The position numbers and the translations under genes were made by a program. Shown one piece after another: positions 52,199-64,000 of a stretch of 64,000 nt of DNA. The notes beneath the pieces were generated by a model. The model saw nothing but the letters and a program-made list of their open reading frames with translations. It searched no databases and was not told the DNA's origin. Source of the stretch: Hyaloscypha bicolor E (taxonomy: Eukaryota > Ascomycota > Leotiomycetes > Helotiales > Hyaloscyphaceae); assembly GCF_002865645.1 (NCBI RefSeq), contig NW_020194685.1:248001-312000 (forward strand), in the 5' to 3' direction. Within the stretch, counting starts at the first letter, position 1, and every line of letters starts with the position of its first letter.

Positions 52199-52600
52199 TT
52201 AATAGTCACTGTCTGACCAATAGCTACCTCCACCTTCACCTGAGGCTCCAGAACTAGCCTCAGACCCAAAATCGTCCGCAGAACCGTCTGCAGAGCCCGA
52301 ACCGTCTGCAGAGTCCAAATCATCCCCAGAACCGTCCAAAGAACCAAGCTCGTCCAGGAAACTGTCTATAGAACCGTCCGCAGAGTCCAAATCGTCTGCA
52401 GAGCCGGAACTAGCCTCCGTATCCGACTCAAACTCGGCTCCAGAGCTAGCTTCGCCAGGATCTTGTCGGCTCTCGGTCTCCTCAGACGATAAATTATTGG
52501 CAGGAGGACGTCGTATGTAAGCCTCTGGGGCAGAATCGTCCGAATCGTCCGAATCGGAGGAGTAGTACCGTATAAGGGGCGGCCGTACGAGAGGCGAACG
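52199..52600 (-). pseudogene. Acidic Asp/Ser/Gly repeat peptide tail in the short LTR element
   Basis: The minus strand from about 52600 to the TAA at 52199-52201 encodes a highly acidic, low-complexity chain rich in DSADGS, LDGSGDD and SADGSADD repeats and ending GGGSYWSDSDY. Codons are GC-balanced and the frame is clean, so this part escaped RIP. It ends about 90 bases before the purine tract and LTR, where the C-terminus of a Gag or Pol protein would lie in an intact element. No catalytic domain is present. I infer a remnant tail of a parental polyprotein, or a small encoded protein of unknown role. An in-frame ATG lies at about 52390. Confidence 0.4.
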
Positions 52601-52819
52601 AGGGAGGGGCGAACGAGGGAGAGGCGAATGTGAGACAGTTGCTTCTGTTTTAAATCGGCGAACTGGAACCGATTACCGGGTTTCTTCCGTTTTAAGTCGG
52701 TAATCCGAAACCGATTGGCGTGTCTCTTGTTTTAAATCGGAGGATTGCCGATTCTTGGAGGGGGATGCCGGTTCTTGGAGGGGGATGCCGGTTCTTTTGC
52801 TCTCGTTAATATCGAGAAA

Positions 52820-53040
52820 GCGTTATCTGCTCTAGTTAAGGGCCGGACTCCGAGATTAACTGGGTTATAGAGGACGGGAATCTTTCTTCTTTTGAGTCGG
52901 CAGAGGACCGAATATCGGGTTATCGTCTGTTCTAGTCAAGGGCCAGACTCCGAGATTAACTAGGTTATGGAGGATAAGGAACGTTATCTGCTCTAGTTAA
53001 GGGCCAGGCTCCGAGATTAACTAGGTCTTGGAGGACGTAT
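52820..53040. repeat. Three copies of a 57-bp block inside the short LTR element
   Basis: Blocks at about 52821-52877, 52921-52976 and 52982-53038 share TCTAGTTAAGGGCC and CTCCGAGATTAACT. Shorter duplications nearby (GGAGGGGGATGCCGGTTCTT twice at about 52756-52795, TTTTAAATCGG-type boxes at 52650-52740, and GAACGAGGGA at 52598-52620) make most of this half of the interior repetitive. No function is known. Confidence 0.75.
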
Positions 53041-53180
53041 CTTTCTTCTTTGAGTTCGGAAAGATTACCTATTAAATATTAGGAGCGGAATTCTGCCTTT
53101 GCTTCCTAAGAACAAGTACGGGTCCTTTGCCGGCAGTATTATATTACCTCTATAGGCCGAGTTGAGTAAGCTTAGTATTA

Positions 53181-53367
53181 TATAATAGCGGGATCGAGGC
53201 AATAGCTAGGGCTCAAAAATCCAGGAAAATCCTATATATTGAGAATACTAAGCTAAGAAGAAGAAGGAGAGAGAGAAGGAAAGGAGATAAAAAAAGGGAA
53301 ATACTAGCTAGATAAAACCAGTTATATAATAGCTACTCTCCTTTGGCCCCTAGCTAGTACTATTATA
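53181..53367 (-). repeat. 5' LTR (right), RIP-mutated
   Basis: 187 bp. Aligned with the left LTR it shows repeated C-to-T and G-to-A changes (TGTAACGGCG has become TATAATAGCG) plus one 25-bp length difference. Confidence 0.85.
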
Positions 53368-53463
53368 AATAATAATAAAAGAAACTAAATAAAAGTATTA
53401 ATAACTTATAAATATTATTATATTAGTAGTTATATATTAATATTTCTAATTCGAATTATAACT

Positions 53464-53610
53464 TAAAATATAAATAAAATATAAATAAAATATAAATAAA
53501 ATATAAATAAAATATAAATAAAATATAATAAAAATATAATAAAATATAAAATAAAATATAAATAAAATATAAATAAAATATAAATAAAATATAAATAAAA
53601 TATAAATAAT
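53464..53610. repeat. AT microsatellite, 11-bp unit
   Basis: Repeats of ATAAATAAAAT with a few irregular units in the middle. Low-complexity DNA. Confidence 0.9.
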
Positions 53611-53682
53611 ATATTATATTTAATTAATAAAGTAAAATAATATTTATTATTTTATTTTATTTATTTAATATAGTAATATTAT

Positions 53683-54222
53683 TACGGGTTTAGGATTTAA
53701 AAAATAAAATAAAAGATTTCTTATAAAAATAATTTAAAGCTAAAAAAAAGAAAACTAAAATATAAAAAGCTATAAAAAAATATATATATCTTATAATATA
53801 CTAGTTCTAAAAAGATTTAGTTTTCTAAATATTTCTAGTATATTTCAAATATATTTCTCTAATAAAGTAGCTATATTATATATATCTAGGAAATATTTAA
53901 ATATCTAAATATCTAGCTAAATATCTAGATATCTAATAAATTATAATATTATTTTTTCTTTTAGAATAAGCTATTAATTTATTTAATTTGTATTATTTTC
54001 TTTTTAAAAATAACCTAGTATTTTAAATATAAATATTATATATAAAAAATAAATACTTTTAATATATAACTTAAAAGAATTTATTATTATTTTTATATAA
54101 TTTTAAATATATATTATTTTTTATATAATTTAGCTAATATTATAGGTTTTATAAAAATTCTAATATATAAATATTATTATTATAAAAGCTTTATAAAACT
54201 AAGAGACTATTATTTAGTATTA
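53683..54222 (-). repeat. Ty3 LTR copy A (solo, strongly RIP-mutated)
   Basis: Aligns along its length with the LTR at 54227-54787, with many more C-to-T and G-to-A changes. It starts at TTACGGGTTTAGG and ends TTTAGTATTA. It directly abuts LTR B with only about four bases between. Confidence 0.75.
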
Positions 54223-54226
54223 TAAA

Positions 54227-54787
54227 TACGGTATTTAGGGCTTAAAAAGCAAGATAAAAGGTCTTTTATAAAAACAATTTAAAGCTAAGGAAGAGAAAAC
54301 TAGAATATAGGAAGCTATAAGGAAATATATATATCCTATAATATACTAGTTCTAAAAAGGCTAGCCTTTTAAATATCTCTAGTATATTTCAAGTATATTT
54401 CCCTAATAAAATAGCCATATTATATATATTTAGGAGGCATCTAGTATCTAGTAAGATATCTCAGATACCGGGTATCTGGGAATTATAATATTACTTTTCT
54501 TTTTATAATAAGCTTATTTCCGAGCTTTATATAAGCTATTAATTTATCTAATTTTATACTATACTTCTTCCCAAAATAAAACTAGTATCTTGGATATAAA
54601 TATTATATATAAAAGGCTAGTATCTTTATTATATAACCTAGAAAGATTTATTATTATTTCTATATAATTTTAGATAAGTATTATTTTTTATATAGTCTAG
54701 CTAGTATTATAGGTTTTATAGAAGTTCTAATATATTAATATTATTATTATAGAAACTCTATAAAACCAGGAAGCTATTACTTAGTAC
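54227..54787 (-). repeat. Ty3 LTR copy B (3' LTR)
   Basis: About 560 bp, less mutated than copy A. It contains AAGCTAAGGAAGAGAAAACT, also found in LTR C. Confidence 0.75.
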
Positions 54788-54899
54788 TAAAACTAGATAC
54801 TATACTAGATCTTTATCCTAACTAACTTACTAAATTCTATACTTTAGCCTATTTCTTATTAGCTTAACTATAATAACCCGTTTAATGCCATATTCTTAT

Positions 54900-57800
54900 T
54901 TACTATTCTCTAGTATTAATAAGGGCAGTTCCGGGTTTATTTAACCTGGTAAAGGATTCTAGAAGTCTTTTTATAGCTTCTTTATATAAAAAACTGGATA
55001 TATCTTTATGATTTCTAGTAGTTTTAGGAGAAATAAGTAGCTATACTATTCTAGAATCTCAAATAGGCCCTCTATTTAGTTCCCTAGCTTCTGGCTCGAA
55101 TAATTAGACTTCTAGTACTTTATAGTAACTTATACTTTATTCCCTACTTTAAAATTAATCGGACGGCGGTATTTATTAGCTTATATTATATATTATTCCT
55201 ATACTTACTTTATATGGCCTTAGGCAAGTTACTATAATTTATATAATTAATTTACTAATATTTTAGCTTTATTTCTATTTAGTTTCTCTTTAAGTAAATT
55301 AGTTTAATAAGAGAATTCTAGTCTAGAGAAATATAAGGCTCGTAGCCCTTTTTAGTTATAAATAGGAACTAGCTAATAGTTTTATACTAAAGAGAGGCTT
55401 ATTAATAATTAATTATAGTAATTCATTTATCCTAGTTATCCTAGTAATAGTTAATATACGGGCGTAATCTCTAATTAAAATACTAATTAATAATCTCTAT
55501 TTATCTATTTATTTAAAAGTAATTAGCTATAAAAAGCTTAAGCTTTATACTAATTCTTATATAGAATTCGCTCCAAAAATCGGATATAAATTAGGGTTCC
55601 TAATCTAATATAATTATTTCTGGAATACTTACTTAGTATATTATATAAAGTAAAAATAGAAGTACTAGCTACTTGGCTATAATTATATCTCGTACGGGAA
55701 TTATAATTAGGTATTTAGATAAGTAATTCACGAATATAGTAACTATATTATGGCCCGATTGCTTTCTAGATAGCTCTTAAAGTTTATAGTAATATACTAC
55801 TAGAAGTAATTAGAAACTAGAAAGAAATAAAGTAAATCAGGTTTCTTATCTCTGGATATATATAATCTCTTATAAGTATAGTAATTACTATAGTATTAAT
55901 TAATATTCTTGCCTATAGATAACTAGTAATATTATTTCTTTAATAGCTATTAGAGCTTTATATATCCAGGATATCTAGAAAGGGGTTTATTATATACTTT
56001 ATAAATTAGAGTAGTTTATAAAAGTAGTCCGGGAATTATTTCGTTCTTTATAATATAGAGTTTTCTATAGTATAAAAGAAGGCTATCTTATAGTATCTAG
56101 ATATTACTTTTGGCTTGGGCTATTATATATAGCTTCTCTAGATCTAATAATATATAATTATCCTATAGAATCTTATTTATAAGTTATAAACTACTATACT
56201 TGGCGGGAGCCTCTAATAGTACTTCTATAGAAGCTATTATAGTAGAGTTTACTAGTAAAGCTTCTAAGAAAATATCTTCTTTTAAGGGAATTATATCTCT
56301 AATAGGGATATTCTCTTCCGGAAAATCTTTAGTATATACTTGATTTTTAGGACCGAATTCCGGATTAAGTAAGCCGACCTTATAAAATATTACTATAAAC
56401 TATAAGTTATAGATAATCTCCGGATTAATCTTATTTTTAGGGAAAAGTACTTGAGTTTATAACTTTTCCTTAATCTGGCTCTAAGTATTTACTTTATCTT
56501 ATCTTTATAATAAAGTATTTACTTACTTATTTAATTTTCCAGAATAATATATAAGCTTAAAGTAATAATAAGATAAGAGCTTAGCTTATCTAGCTTATTA
56601 AAAAAAGAGCTTTTTAGTAATTATAAAGTATTTTAAGATATAGTAATTAGAATAGACCTTAAAGGAAATATCCTAAAGGCCCTCTAGCTTAGCTCTTTAT
56701 TTCTCTAGTACTTGAACTATAGTAAATATCTCCTTATTATATATATTATAATTAAGCTCTACTAGAAGTATAGTTTTAGAAAAATAAGCTATAGGATATT
56801 AAAGGCCTATTTCTGGGTCTTATTAAGAAAATAGGCTAGTAATTACTTCTTTAAATATATTTATTTCTACTATTATAGGTAAATCTAGATTATAGTATTA
56901 TAAAACTAGAATAGAAATTATAGCTTTCTTTAGGTAAGTAAAAGCCTCTCGGTATTATTCGAACTATTTAAAGGAAATACTTTTTTTTATAAATAAGGTA
57001 AGAGATCTAGTAATCCGTCTATATTTTCTAATAAAGTATTTATAAAAGTTATAGAAGCCAAGAAAGAACTATATACTCTTAATTATCTTTAGGAATTACT
57101 AGTTATATATTATTTTAACTTTATTAGGATCTACTTTAATACTAGATATAGAAATAATAAAGCCCAAATACTTTATATATATAACTTTAAATTCCGATTT
57201 CTTAATATTTACTTAGAGGCTAGCTAGATATAAGTAATCTAGTACTTTTCATATATACTATTTGTATTTTACTAGGTTTTCTAAGTAAATAAGAATATTA
57301 TTAAGATATATTATATAAAAGTTATTTAAATACTTAAAAAGTATATTATTTATATAGTATTAATATATAGCCGGGCTATTTATAAGGCCTTCCTAGAAAA
57401 TATTACATTTATATACTTTATAGTAGGTACGGAATATTATTAGCTCCTAAAAGTCCGGGTTTATAGCTATATAATAGAAAGCTTAGTAAATATCTAATTT
57501 AGTATAGATCTTAGCCTTAGATAATTAACTTAAAGTCTTATTAATAAAGAAAAGGAAATATTAATTCTTTTAAGTAATATTATTTAGGTAGCAGAAATTA
57601 ATATAGAAGTATAAATCTCCGTTTGCTTTCTTTATAAAAAGAACTAATAAAGTAAAGAGAGCCTAACTAGCTTTAATAAAGCCCTTAGCTAGATTATCTT
57701 CCAAGAAATACTTGATTTCTAGAAGCTTTTAAGTAAACTATTACTAGAGGAATTAATATCTAATACTCTCGGTTTTTTTTAGGTCTTTAATCTAAATCTT

Positions 57801-60600
57801 ATAATTATATAATCTATAGATAGAAAGGGTATTAGATTTCTTCTTAAAGAAAACAGAGGCATATTCCTTGAGTTTCGGGAGTAATATCCTCTATAGCTAC
57901 TAAAGCTCTATTTCTCCCAGTTATTAATTTTCTGGGCCAGGAATAGCTTCTTTTTTTCGAGCTTTAAGCTTTTTATTAATCTTATAAATAGAGATTTAAC
58001 TAATAATATTATCTTCTTTCTTAGCTATATAGTTAAATACTATAGAAATAAGAATAGCTAGGTCTAATATTTGCTTTTTATTAAGGACCTCTTTCTGTTT
58101 TTTTAGCTTTTACTTAGGTATTATATCTTAATTAGGCTATAGAAGCTTCTTTTTTATAGTCTTATATAATTTCCTCTAATTAGTCCAAAAAAAGAAAGAC
58201 TATTTTAGAATAGAAAGTTTCTAGGAATAGCTTATAATAGAATCTCGTTAATTAGTATTCTTTTAATACTTCTTATTAGGTTACTTCTCTAGTTATTACT
58301 ATAAAGTACTAATAATATAACCGAATTATATAGATTTAGGCTTATTCTTTAGCTATATAAGCCTATATCTTCTATAGTTAACTAGAATATTAATATATAT
58401 TACCTATTTCCTACTAAGAATAATATTATAATCTTTAAGATTTAGGATAATTATAGATATATTAATATTTTATTTATTAATTAGAAATAAGACTTCTATA
58501 TATTTCTTAGTAAACTTAGCTAGCTTTCTATTAAAACCGCATATAATATAGGATAAGGGAAGGGATTATGGTTCTATTTCTAAGAATTACTCTATAAGCT
58601 AAGCAAGCTTTATATTAATAAAAGTATAACTATTAGCTCTAGTATTAATAAGGAAAGAAAACTTAATTCCTAATTTATTTATACTAATAATATAGGGTAT
58701 TATAAAAGTATTTCCTCTTATTAGACAAGTTAAGTTAATCTCTACTAAATCTATATTATAAGCTTTTAAAGTAGAGACTTTCTTTAGGAGTACTCGTTTC
58801 CCGGTTTTATACTAGAATTAGAGCTTGAATCCTCCGAATACTTTACTAGAATAGTATATTCTAGTAAAATAGGAACTAAATCCGGTTTAATTCTGGAAAG
58901 AGCTATCTTGGTTTCCTTATTATATAAAACCGGATAGTATCTAATATAATAGCCGAACTTGTTATAGTTATAATACTTAATAGTCGAGAGATCCTTAGTT
59001 TTTATAGGATATTACTTATACTTATAAGGGAATATATACTTAATAAGAGTAGTTAATATAGGCTTCTTAGGAATATATAAGAATATAGTACTAGAAGTAA
59101 ACTTAGCCAGGATAGCTCCTGCCTTTTTATACTTCTTAGTTTTCTTATATATAGCCTTAATATACTAATTATTAATAGTATAATATTAAGTAAAGCAAAT
59201 ATTATTAATAAAAGAATTATTATAGTATATATATACTAATTCCTAGAACTTTAGTAAGAGCTTCTTATTTAGTTTATACTTAATATCTTAAAGACTAATA
59301 CTGCCTTCTGTAAATAGTTATAAGAAAAAAGTATAGAACTCCTGAAATATTTAACTAGAATATATTTAAAGCTTACTAAAGTTATAGTAAGTATTCTATA
59401 TCTTATTAGGATTAGAGTATAGCTTCTTTAGATAGGAATAGAGCTCTGAGAGCTAATAGTACTAATTTGGACTATCTTTATTTATATAAGAGTTAGTTAG
59501 GGCAAGAGTATTACTAGTAAGTTTACTAGAAACGTAAATAATCTTGAGATTCTCTAAGAAATATAAATTAGTATTTCCTTATAGTTTATTCTTGACCTAA
59601 ATTAGCTAGTTATTAAAGATAGTATAATCTCTAGTAAAGAGAGTTAAATCTAAGAGCTTAGTAACTCTAGTATCTCTAAAGGAAATATAAGATATAGGGA
59701 ATTCTGGACAGGAATAAATAGGAGATAGTTCGGAATTCTTTTAAGAGGAATTTGGAATAGCCAGAGTAAATAGAGCAGAAGTAATTAGAGCTACTATAAG
59801 CTAATCTATTATAGCTATATAGTACTTAATATTATCCTCGAGCTTGGTATTATAGAGCTTAGTATTCTCGAGAATAGCTTTATTATAGCTATAGGTATTC
59901 TTATATAAAATAGCTTTTTAGATATTTTCCTAGTAATTCTTTATAATAATATTAATATCTGAAAGTAAGATATTAGGTTTCTTGGCCTATTTATATAATT
60001 CTCTGGTAGTAATATAGTCTTTAGTCTCTAGAAGCTTTATAATAAAAGTAAAGGGTTCTATTTCTATAGACTCATTTATAAATTCTCTAGGAATACTAAC
60101 GGGATACTTAGTTTGGAAAGAGCTATTAACGGAATAACCTAAACTAGTAAGAGCTTTATTAAAAGCCTTAGTAAAAGTTAATATAATTCCTGGTTATATA
60201 GTATCCTAGGAAATTAATCTATTATATTTTTCCTCTATTATATTCTCTCTAGTAGTCTTATTACTAGTATATATATAGGGCCTATAAGGTTATAGGATAG
60301 GGCTTGAGGGTAGTAGTTAGGTTATTGGCCTATAAATACCTATTACTCTAGAACTTGGTTAAAGAGTAGCCTTTATTTAAGATTCTTCGATTTTCGGGTT
60401 TTCGGGAGGATTTCTAATATATTACTAGTATATATTTATAAAAATATAAATATCTGATTTCTCTAAGAGTTCTAAAGCTTTTTGCTTTTATTATTCTGGA
60501 ATCTATTACTCGTATTTCTAAGGTTCCGTTATCTTAGTAGTGCCTATATTACTAATAGTTCTAAATTAGTTTATTTGAAATCCTCTATAGAATTAAAGGA
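54900..60600 (-). pseudogene. Ty3/gypsy gag-pol relic
   Basis: Minus-strand motifs: a CCHC knuckle at about 58935-58975, now YNYNKFGYYIRYYP (cysteines and histidine turned to tyrosine by RIP); the start of reverse transcriptase at about 57600-57640 reading FFIKKANGDLYFYINF (family FV.KK.DGSLR.CVDYR); the segment CNIF.EGLINSPAIY at about 57340-57400; and the catalytic box YLNNILIYL at about 57285-57313 in place of YLDDILIYS. Both catalytic aspartates now read asparagine, in addition to many TAA/TAG stops. RNase H and integrase should lie between 57.2 and 55.0 kb but were not resolved motif by motif. Order Gag-RT on the minus strand agrees with the LTR assignment. Confidence 0.75.
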
Positions 60601-60619
60601 AGTAAGCTTTAAATACTAT

Positions 60620-60897
60620 TACGAGTATAGTATTTAGGGCTTAGAAAGCAAGATAGAAAGTTTCTTATAAAGATAATTTAAAGCTAAGGAAGAGAAAACT
60701 AGAATATAGGAGGCTATAAGGGAGTATATATACCTTATAGTATACTAGTCCCAAAAGGGCTAGCCTTCTAAATATCTTTAGTATATTCCAAGTATATTTC
60801 CCTAGTAAGGCAGCCACATTATATATATCTAGAAGATATCTGGTATCTGGCAAGGCATTTTAGATACTAGGTATTTGGGAATTATAATATTTAGTAT
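60620..60897 (-). repeat. Ty3 LTR copy C (5' LTR, internally deleted)
   Basis: Matches LTR B at its first 265 and last 10-20 bases, with about 290 bp missing in between. It is the least RIP-mutated of the three copies. The 62-codon minus-strand frame inside it (60665-60853) is not a gene. Confidence 0.75.
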
Positions 60898-61248
60898 TAA
60901 AGCTAAATACTATACTAGATTCTTATTCTAATTAATTTATTAAATTCTAAATTTTAGTTTACTTTTTATTAGTTTAATTATAATAACTCATTTAATATTA
61001 TATTTTATTTATTATTCTTTAATATTAATAAAAATAGTTTCGGATTTATTTAATTTAATAAAGAATTCTAAGAATTCTTTTATAATTTCTTTATATAAAA
61101 AACTAGATATATTTTTATAATTTCCAATAATTTTAGAAGAAATAAATACCTATATTATTCTAGAATCTTAAATAAGTTTTCTATTTAGTTCCCTAATTTC
61201 TAGTTTAAATAATTAGATTTCTAGTATTTTATAATAACTTATTATAAT
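60898..61248 (-). mobile_element. 3'-terminal fragment of a second Ty3 copy
   Basis: Aligns with 54788-55140, the internal region next to LTR B, but is much more RIP-mutated. It shares LTR C with the neighbouring element, so the two copies stand in tandem with a common LTR. It is broken off at 61248, where unrelated sequence begins. Confidence 0.75.
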
Positions 61249-64000
61249 ATATATAGGATTATATATAACTTAAGGATATATAATAAACCTCAGATATTAC
61301 AGGTATTAATTAGGGAGATTAAAGGCCCTTTAATATTATAACTAACTACTATTTATATTATAAGTATTAGGCTTATAAATTACTAATTATATATATATTA
61401 TTAGGGCCTCCTATTTAGAAGAGGCTTTTCTAAACCTTATAAGAGAAATAGAGATTAGTTTTATACTAAATTTAATACTATAGTTTTATAACTTACTAAT
61501 TTATTCTATTATCTTATTACTTACTAATAAATACCTTATAAGCTAATCTCTTTACTCTTAAAGAAAGTAGTTTAATAAGTAATTATATCTTGAAATCTGC
61601 GAAATATATAATTCCTTACTAAAGCTATTCCTATAGAGAAAGTTAACTAGATTAACCCTAATACAAGTAATAGTAAAGGCTTATCTAATACTTTTAATAG
61701 GGCCCTTTAGGAGCCTCCGAGAGCTAATAATAATAATAGAAATAATTCCGGTAATAATTAAGATACCGAAATTAATACCCAAGTTACTATTACTTAAGCT
61801 ATAGAATAGAAATTATATACTAATATTAAAGTACTCTAATAAAAGCAAGAATTAGTAAATATAATTAACTAATATATCCTATAATTAGAGTAATATAAGG
61901 GTGCCTTTAGGGATATCTTACGGTTTACTATATTTTATAGAAACTCTATTTATAAGTCTATTTTATTTTCTTTAATAATTCTTATTAGGGAACTTCTTAA
62001 AATAGGATTAGAACCTATCTTCTTTCCTAATATAATAAGTTTTAAAAGTAATTTTAATACTATTTATTAGAAGCTACTATATAATATCCTAAAAATATAT
62101 TTGGACTAAGAAAAGCTTCTTAAGGTTCAGATACCTGATTTATATTATAAAAAGTTCCTTAAGAAATAGAGAATATTTATATTTTCCTAGAAAGTAGTTT
62201 TTAGAACTAACCTTAAACTTATAATAGATATTTTTCTAAAGTTAACTCTACTATAAGTACTCTTAAGAACGAATCTTATAATATTTAGAAGGCTATAATA
62301 AAGTAAAGCCTATTATTATATAAGATTTATTAGAAGTAATTTAAGGCCTATTTGGCTAATATATTCTAAGTATCTTAAATCCGTTAATAAGATACCTTTA
62401 AGAAGTTCCGAGATCTTTATTAGAAGAATAGTAAAATAGTTACCGAGTTATATACTCGGATAATTAGTCTTAAAGTTAACTAGAACCTATATCCTAAAAG
62501 GAACCGGATCTGAACTCTTAATATTACTTTATCTAATTATAAGACTTATTAGATACTTATATTTATTCTTTTAGGAAATAAGGTAATATCTATTTCCAAA
62601 TAGCTTAAGAAAGCTCAGAAAGCAGAATATACTATTTATCCCAAATTAAGGAAAATAAAGGTAAAGGAGTCTAGTAAGAGTAATTCTGCTTCTAAGAACT
62701 CTGACTTAGTAAATTCTGATTTATAAGGCTATTAAAAAAGGAAGAATAAGTTCCGAAAATTATATAAGAAATCCTTAGATAGTACTTTGGCTCTTTTAAG
62801 GCCTTAATAAAATACTAGTTCTATTTTAGGTATGATTTATTAAACTTATAAATAAAAAGAATACTTTTTAAGAAATATAAAATATTTCAAATATACTAAA
62901 TAGGCTTAGTAAAACTCTAATAAGGCCAAAACTATAAAAGAGTTAAGGTATTTATAAAAGCAGGTTAATACTATTACTATAAAAGAATATTCTAGAAAAG
63001 ACTTTCCTAAGAAATAGAGAAAAGAGAAAGCCAAATCTTAAATATTAATAATTTTAGCTATAATAAAAAAGGCATATTATTTTATATAACTATTTAAGTA
63101 AGATTAATATAGCCAGAAATAGGTACTTTAAAGATATATAGTAAATTCAGTAATATTAGATTAGACTATAATTTTCTTAATAATAATTAGGCTTAAAGCC
63201 AGGGTTTTATTACTTTAGCTAAATATAACTAAGAATTTATAACCTTTTATAGAAATAGATTTAAGGTCTATTAAGCCTATAATCTTAAGGTATTTATTAT
63301 AGATAATTATAGCAAAATGTATTCTTTTAAGCTCTGGTTTTATAAATATAAGAATATTAGCTCTTATAGCCTTGTCTTTAGTATAGAATTTTATAAAGTA
63401 ATTCTTATATAATATATAGATTATATTAAAAAGTAATAAGTATATATATTTATATAATCTAATAATATTAAGATCCTAATACTAAAAGAATTTAATAAGG
63501 AGCTTAACTAGTACCCTAAACTAGTACCTCAAGTCTTATTCTTAACTAAAGGCAAATATAACTATCCCAGATAATAGGCTTTATATATTTATAATAGTTA
63601 CTAGGTCTTTACTTTATTATATAGTTCTAGTAATATTAAATAGAAGTTTTTAATATAGCAAATTAATATTTTCCTAAAAGAGGCCTTAGAAATACCTATT
63701 TATTTCCGGAATAATAAATATAAAGACTTTTTAGAGGTTTTTAATTCTAATAAAGCTTTAGAACTTCCTAATTTTGGCAGTATTAAATACTTTATTAATA
63801 TAGATAGTATGGTCCCATATAGGCCTCTATATAATCTATTAGAGATTTAATTAGAAGTATTATATCTATATTTATAGGATATACTTTATAAATATTAAAT
63901 AAGGCCTAGTAAAAGCCTAATAGGGATACTTATTCTTTTTATTCCTAAAAAGAATAGAGGGCTATATTTTTGTATTAATTATTATAGACTTAATTAAGTT
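61249..64000 (+). mobile_element. Ty3/gypsy retrotransposon, plus strand, cut by the window end
   Basis: From about 63729 the plus strand reads LEVFNSNKALELPNFG, then MVPYRPLYNLLEI, IRPSKSLIGILILFIPKKNRG and LYFCINYYRLN. This is the pre-RT linker and the first RT motifs of Ty3/gypsy pol (family ELP.HR..DH.I.L..G..PPYGPLYPLS, then IRPSKSPAGAPVLFVKKKDG and LR.CVDYR.LN). A Gag-like region lies upstream (about 61650-63000), and the 5' end or LTR is presumably near 61250. Stops from RIP are present but residual GC is higher than in the western block. Its orientation is opposite to the neighbouring Ty3 relic and it is a different sequence. The rest lies beyond the window. Confidence 0.7.

Larger units (their letters stand above)
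51899..53367 (-). mobile_element. 1.47-kb non-autonomous LTR retroelement with intact target duplication
   Basis: LTRs at 51899-52110 and 53181-53367 (both start and end as TGTAACGGCG..CGCCGTCACA or its RIP derivative) enclose 1.07 kb. AATAA directly precedes 51899 and directly follows 53367, a perfect 5-bp target duplication. A purine tract, GGGGGGGTAA on the minus strand (RC of about 52111-52120), abuts the left LTR, so the element reads leftwards and the left LTR is its 3' LTR. There is no reverse transcriptase or integrase, so it must depend on a helper. Confidence 0.85.
54227..60897 (-). mobile_element. Ty3/gypsy retrotransposon relic, minus strand
   Basis: LTR B (54227-54787) and LTR C (60620-60897) bracket about 5.8 kb whose minus strand carries a Gag-type zinc knuckle and then a Ty3-type reverse transcriptase in the correct order. 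LTR C lacks about 290 bp of the middle of the LTR. All frames carry RIP stops. Next to LTR C (60898-61248) lies the tail of a second copy. Confidence 0.8.

Noticed and set aside
52111..52347. 78-codon minus-strand frame in the short LTR element
   Set aside because: Alternative frame of the acidic repeat region; its LQTV repeats are a by-product of the DSADGS-coding repeats.
51899..53367. Reading the 1.47-kb element as an inverted-repeat DNA transposon
   Set aside because: The long end sequences are direct repeats with TG..CA ends, a purine tract and a 5-bp duplication, which fits an LTR element; only the last ten bases are inverted, as is normal for LTRs.

Overview
The window looks like a filamentous ascomycete (Pezizomycotina) chromosome. 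About 52 kb is extremely AT-rich, full of TA, and poor in TG and CA. Where repeat copies can be aligned, they differ almost only by C-to-T and G-to-A changes, which is the footprint of repeat-induced point mutation (RIP). Set into it is a base-balanced island (about 44.2-51.6 kb) whose genes carry short (46-99 nt) GT..AG introns.

Layout. 1-440: a base-balanced scrap with an imperfect 116-bp repeat. 0.45-28.4 kb: a RIP-destroyed block. In it I recognise two head-to-head relics of the DUF3723 family (minus strand 20.2-22.0 kb, plus strand 23.7-25.6 kb), a 126-bp tandem repeat, and a 240-bp inverted-repeat element that recurs at 28.4 kb. 28.6-35.4 kb: unassigned RIP DNA ending in a GC-richer patch with a TATA-like box. 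35.4-44.0 kb: a minus-strand Ty1/copia relic. Nested in it are a 502-bp terminal-inverted-repeat element and a 1.9-kb short LTR element that carries a 15-bp x 11 repeat.

The island holds a cytochrome P450 remnant (minus), an MFS drug/polyamine-type transporter (plus, five exons, one single-base frameshift), and an apparently intact Zn(II)2Cys6 transcription factor (minus, six exons, 585 aa). The last two are convergent, with two nested inverted-repeat elements between them. P450, MFS and Zn-cluster regulator are typical parts of a secondary-metabolism or detoxification locus. Here only the regulator looks functional, so I read this as the remains of such a locus, not a working cluster.

51.9-53.4 kb: a 1.47-kb non-autonomous LTR element with a perfect 5-bp target duplication. 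One LTR is nearly clean and the other is RIP-mutated. 53.5-64 kb: AT microsatellite, then a Ty3/gypsy relic on the minus strand with tandem LTRs and the tail of a second copy, then another Ty3/gypsy element on the plus strand that runs off the window at its reverse transcriptase. No tRNA, rRNA or CRISPR was seen. Relic proteins were recognised by motifs while reading TAA/TAG as mutated CAA/CAG. An open frame read that way means nothing alone, because RIP also removes TGA.
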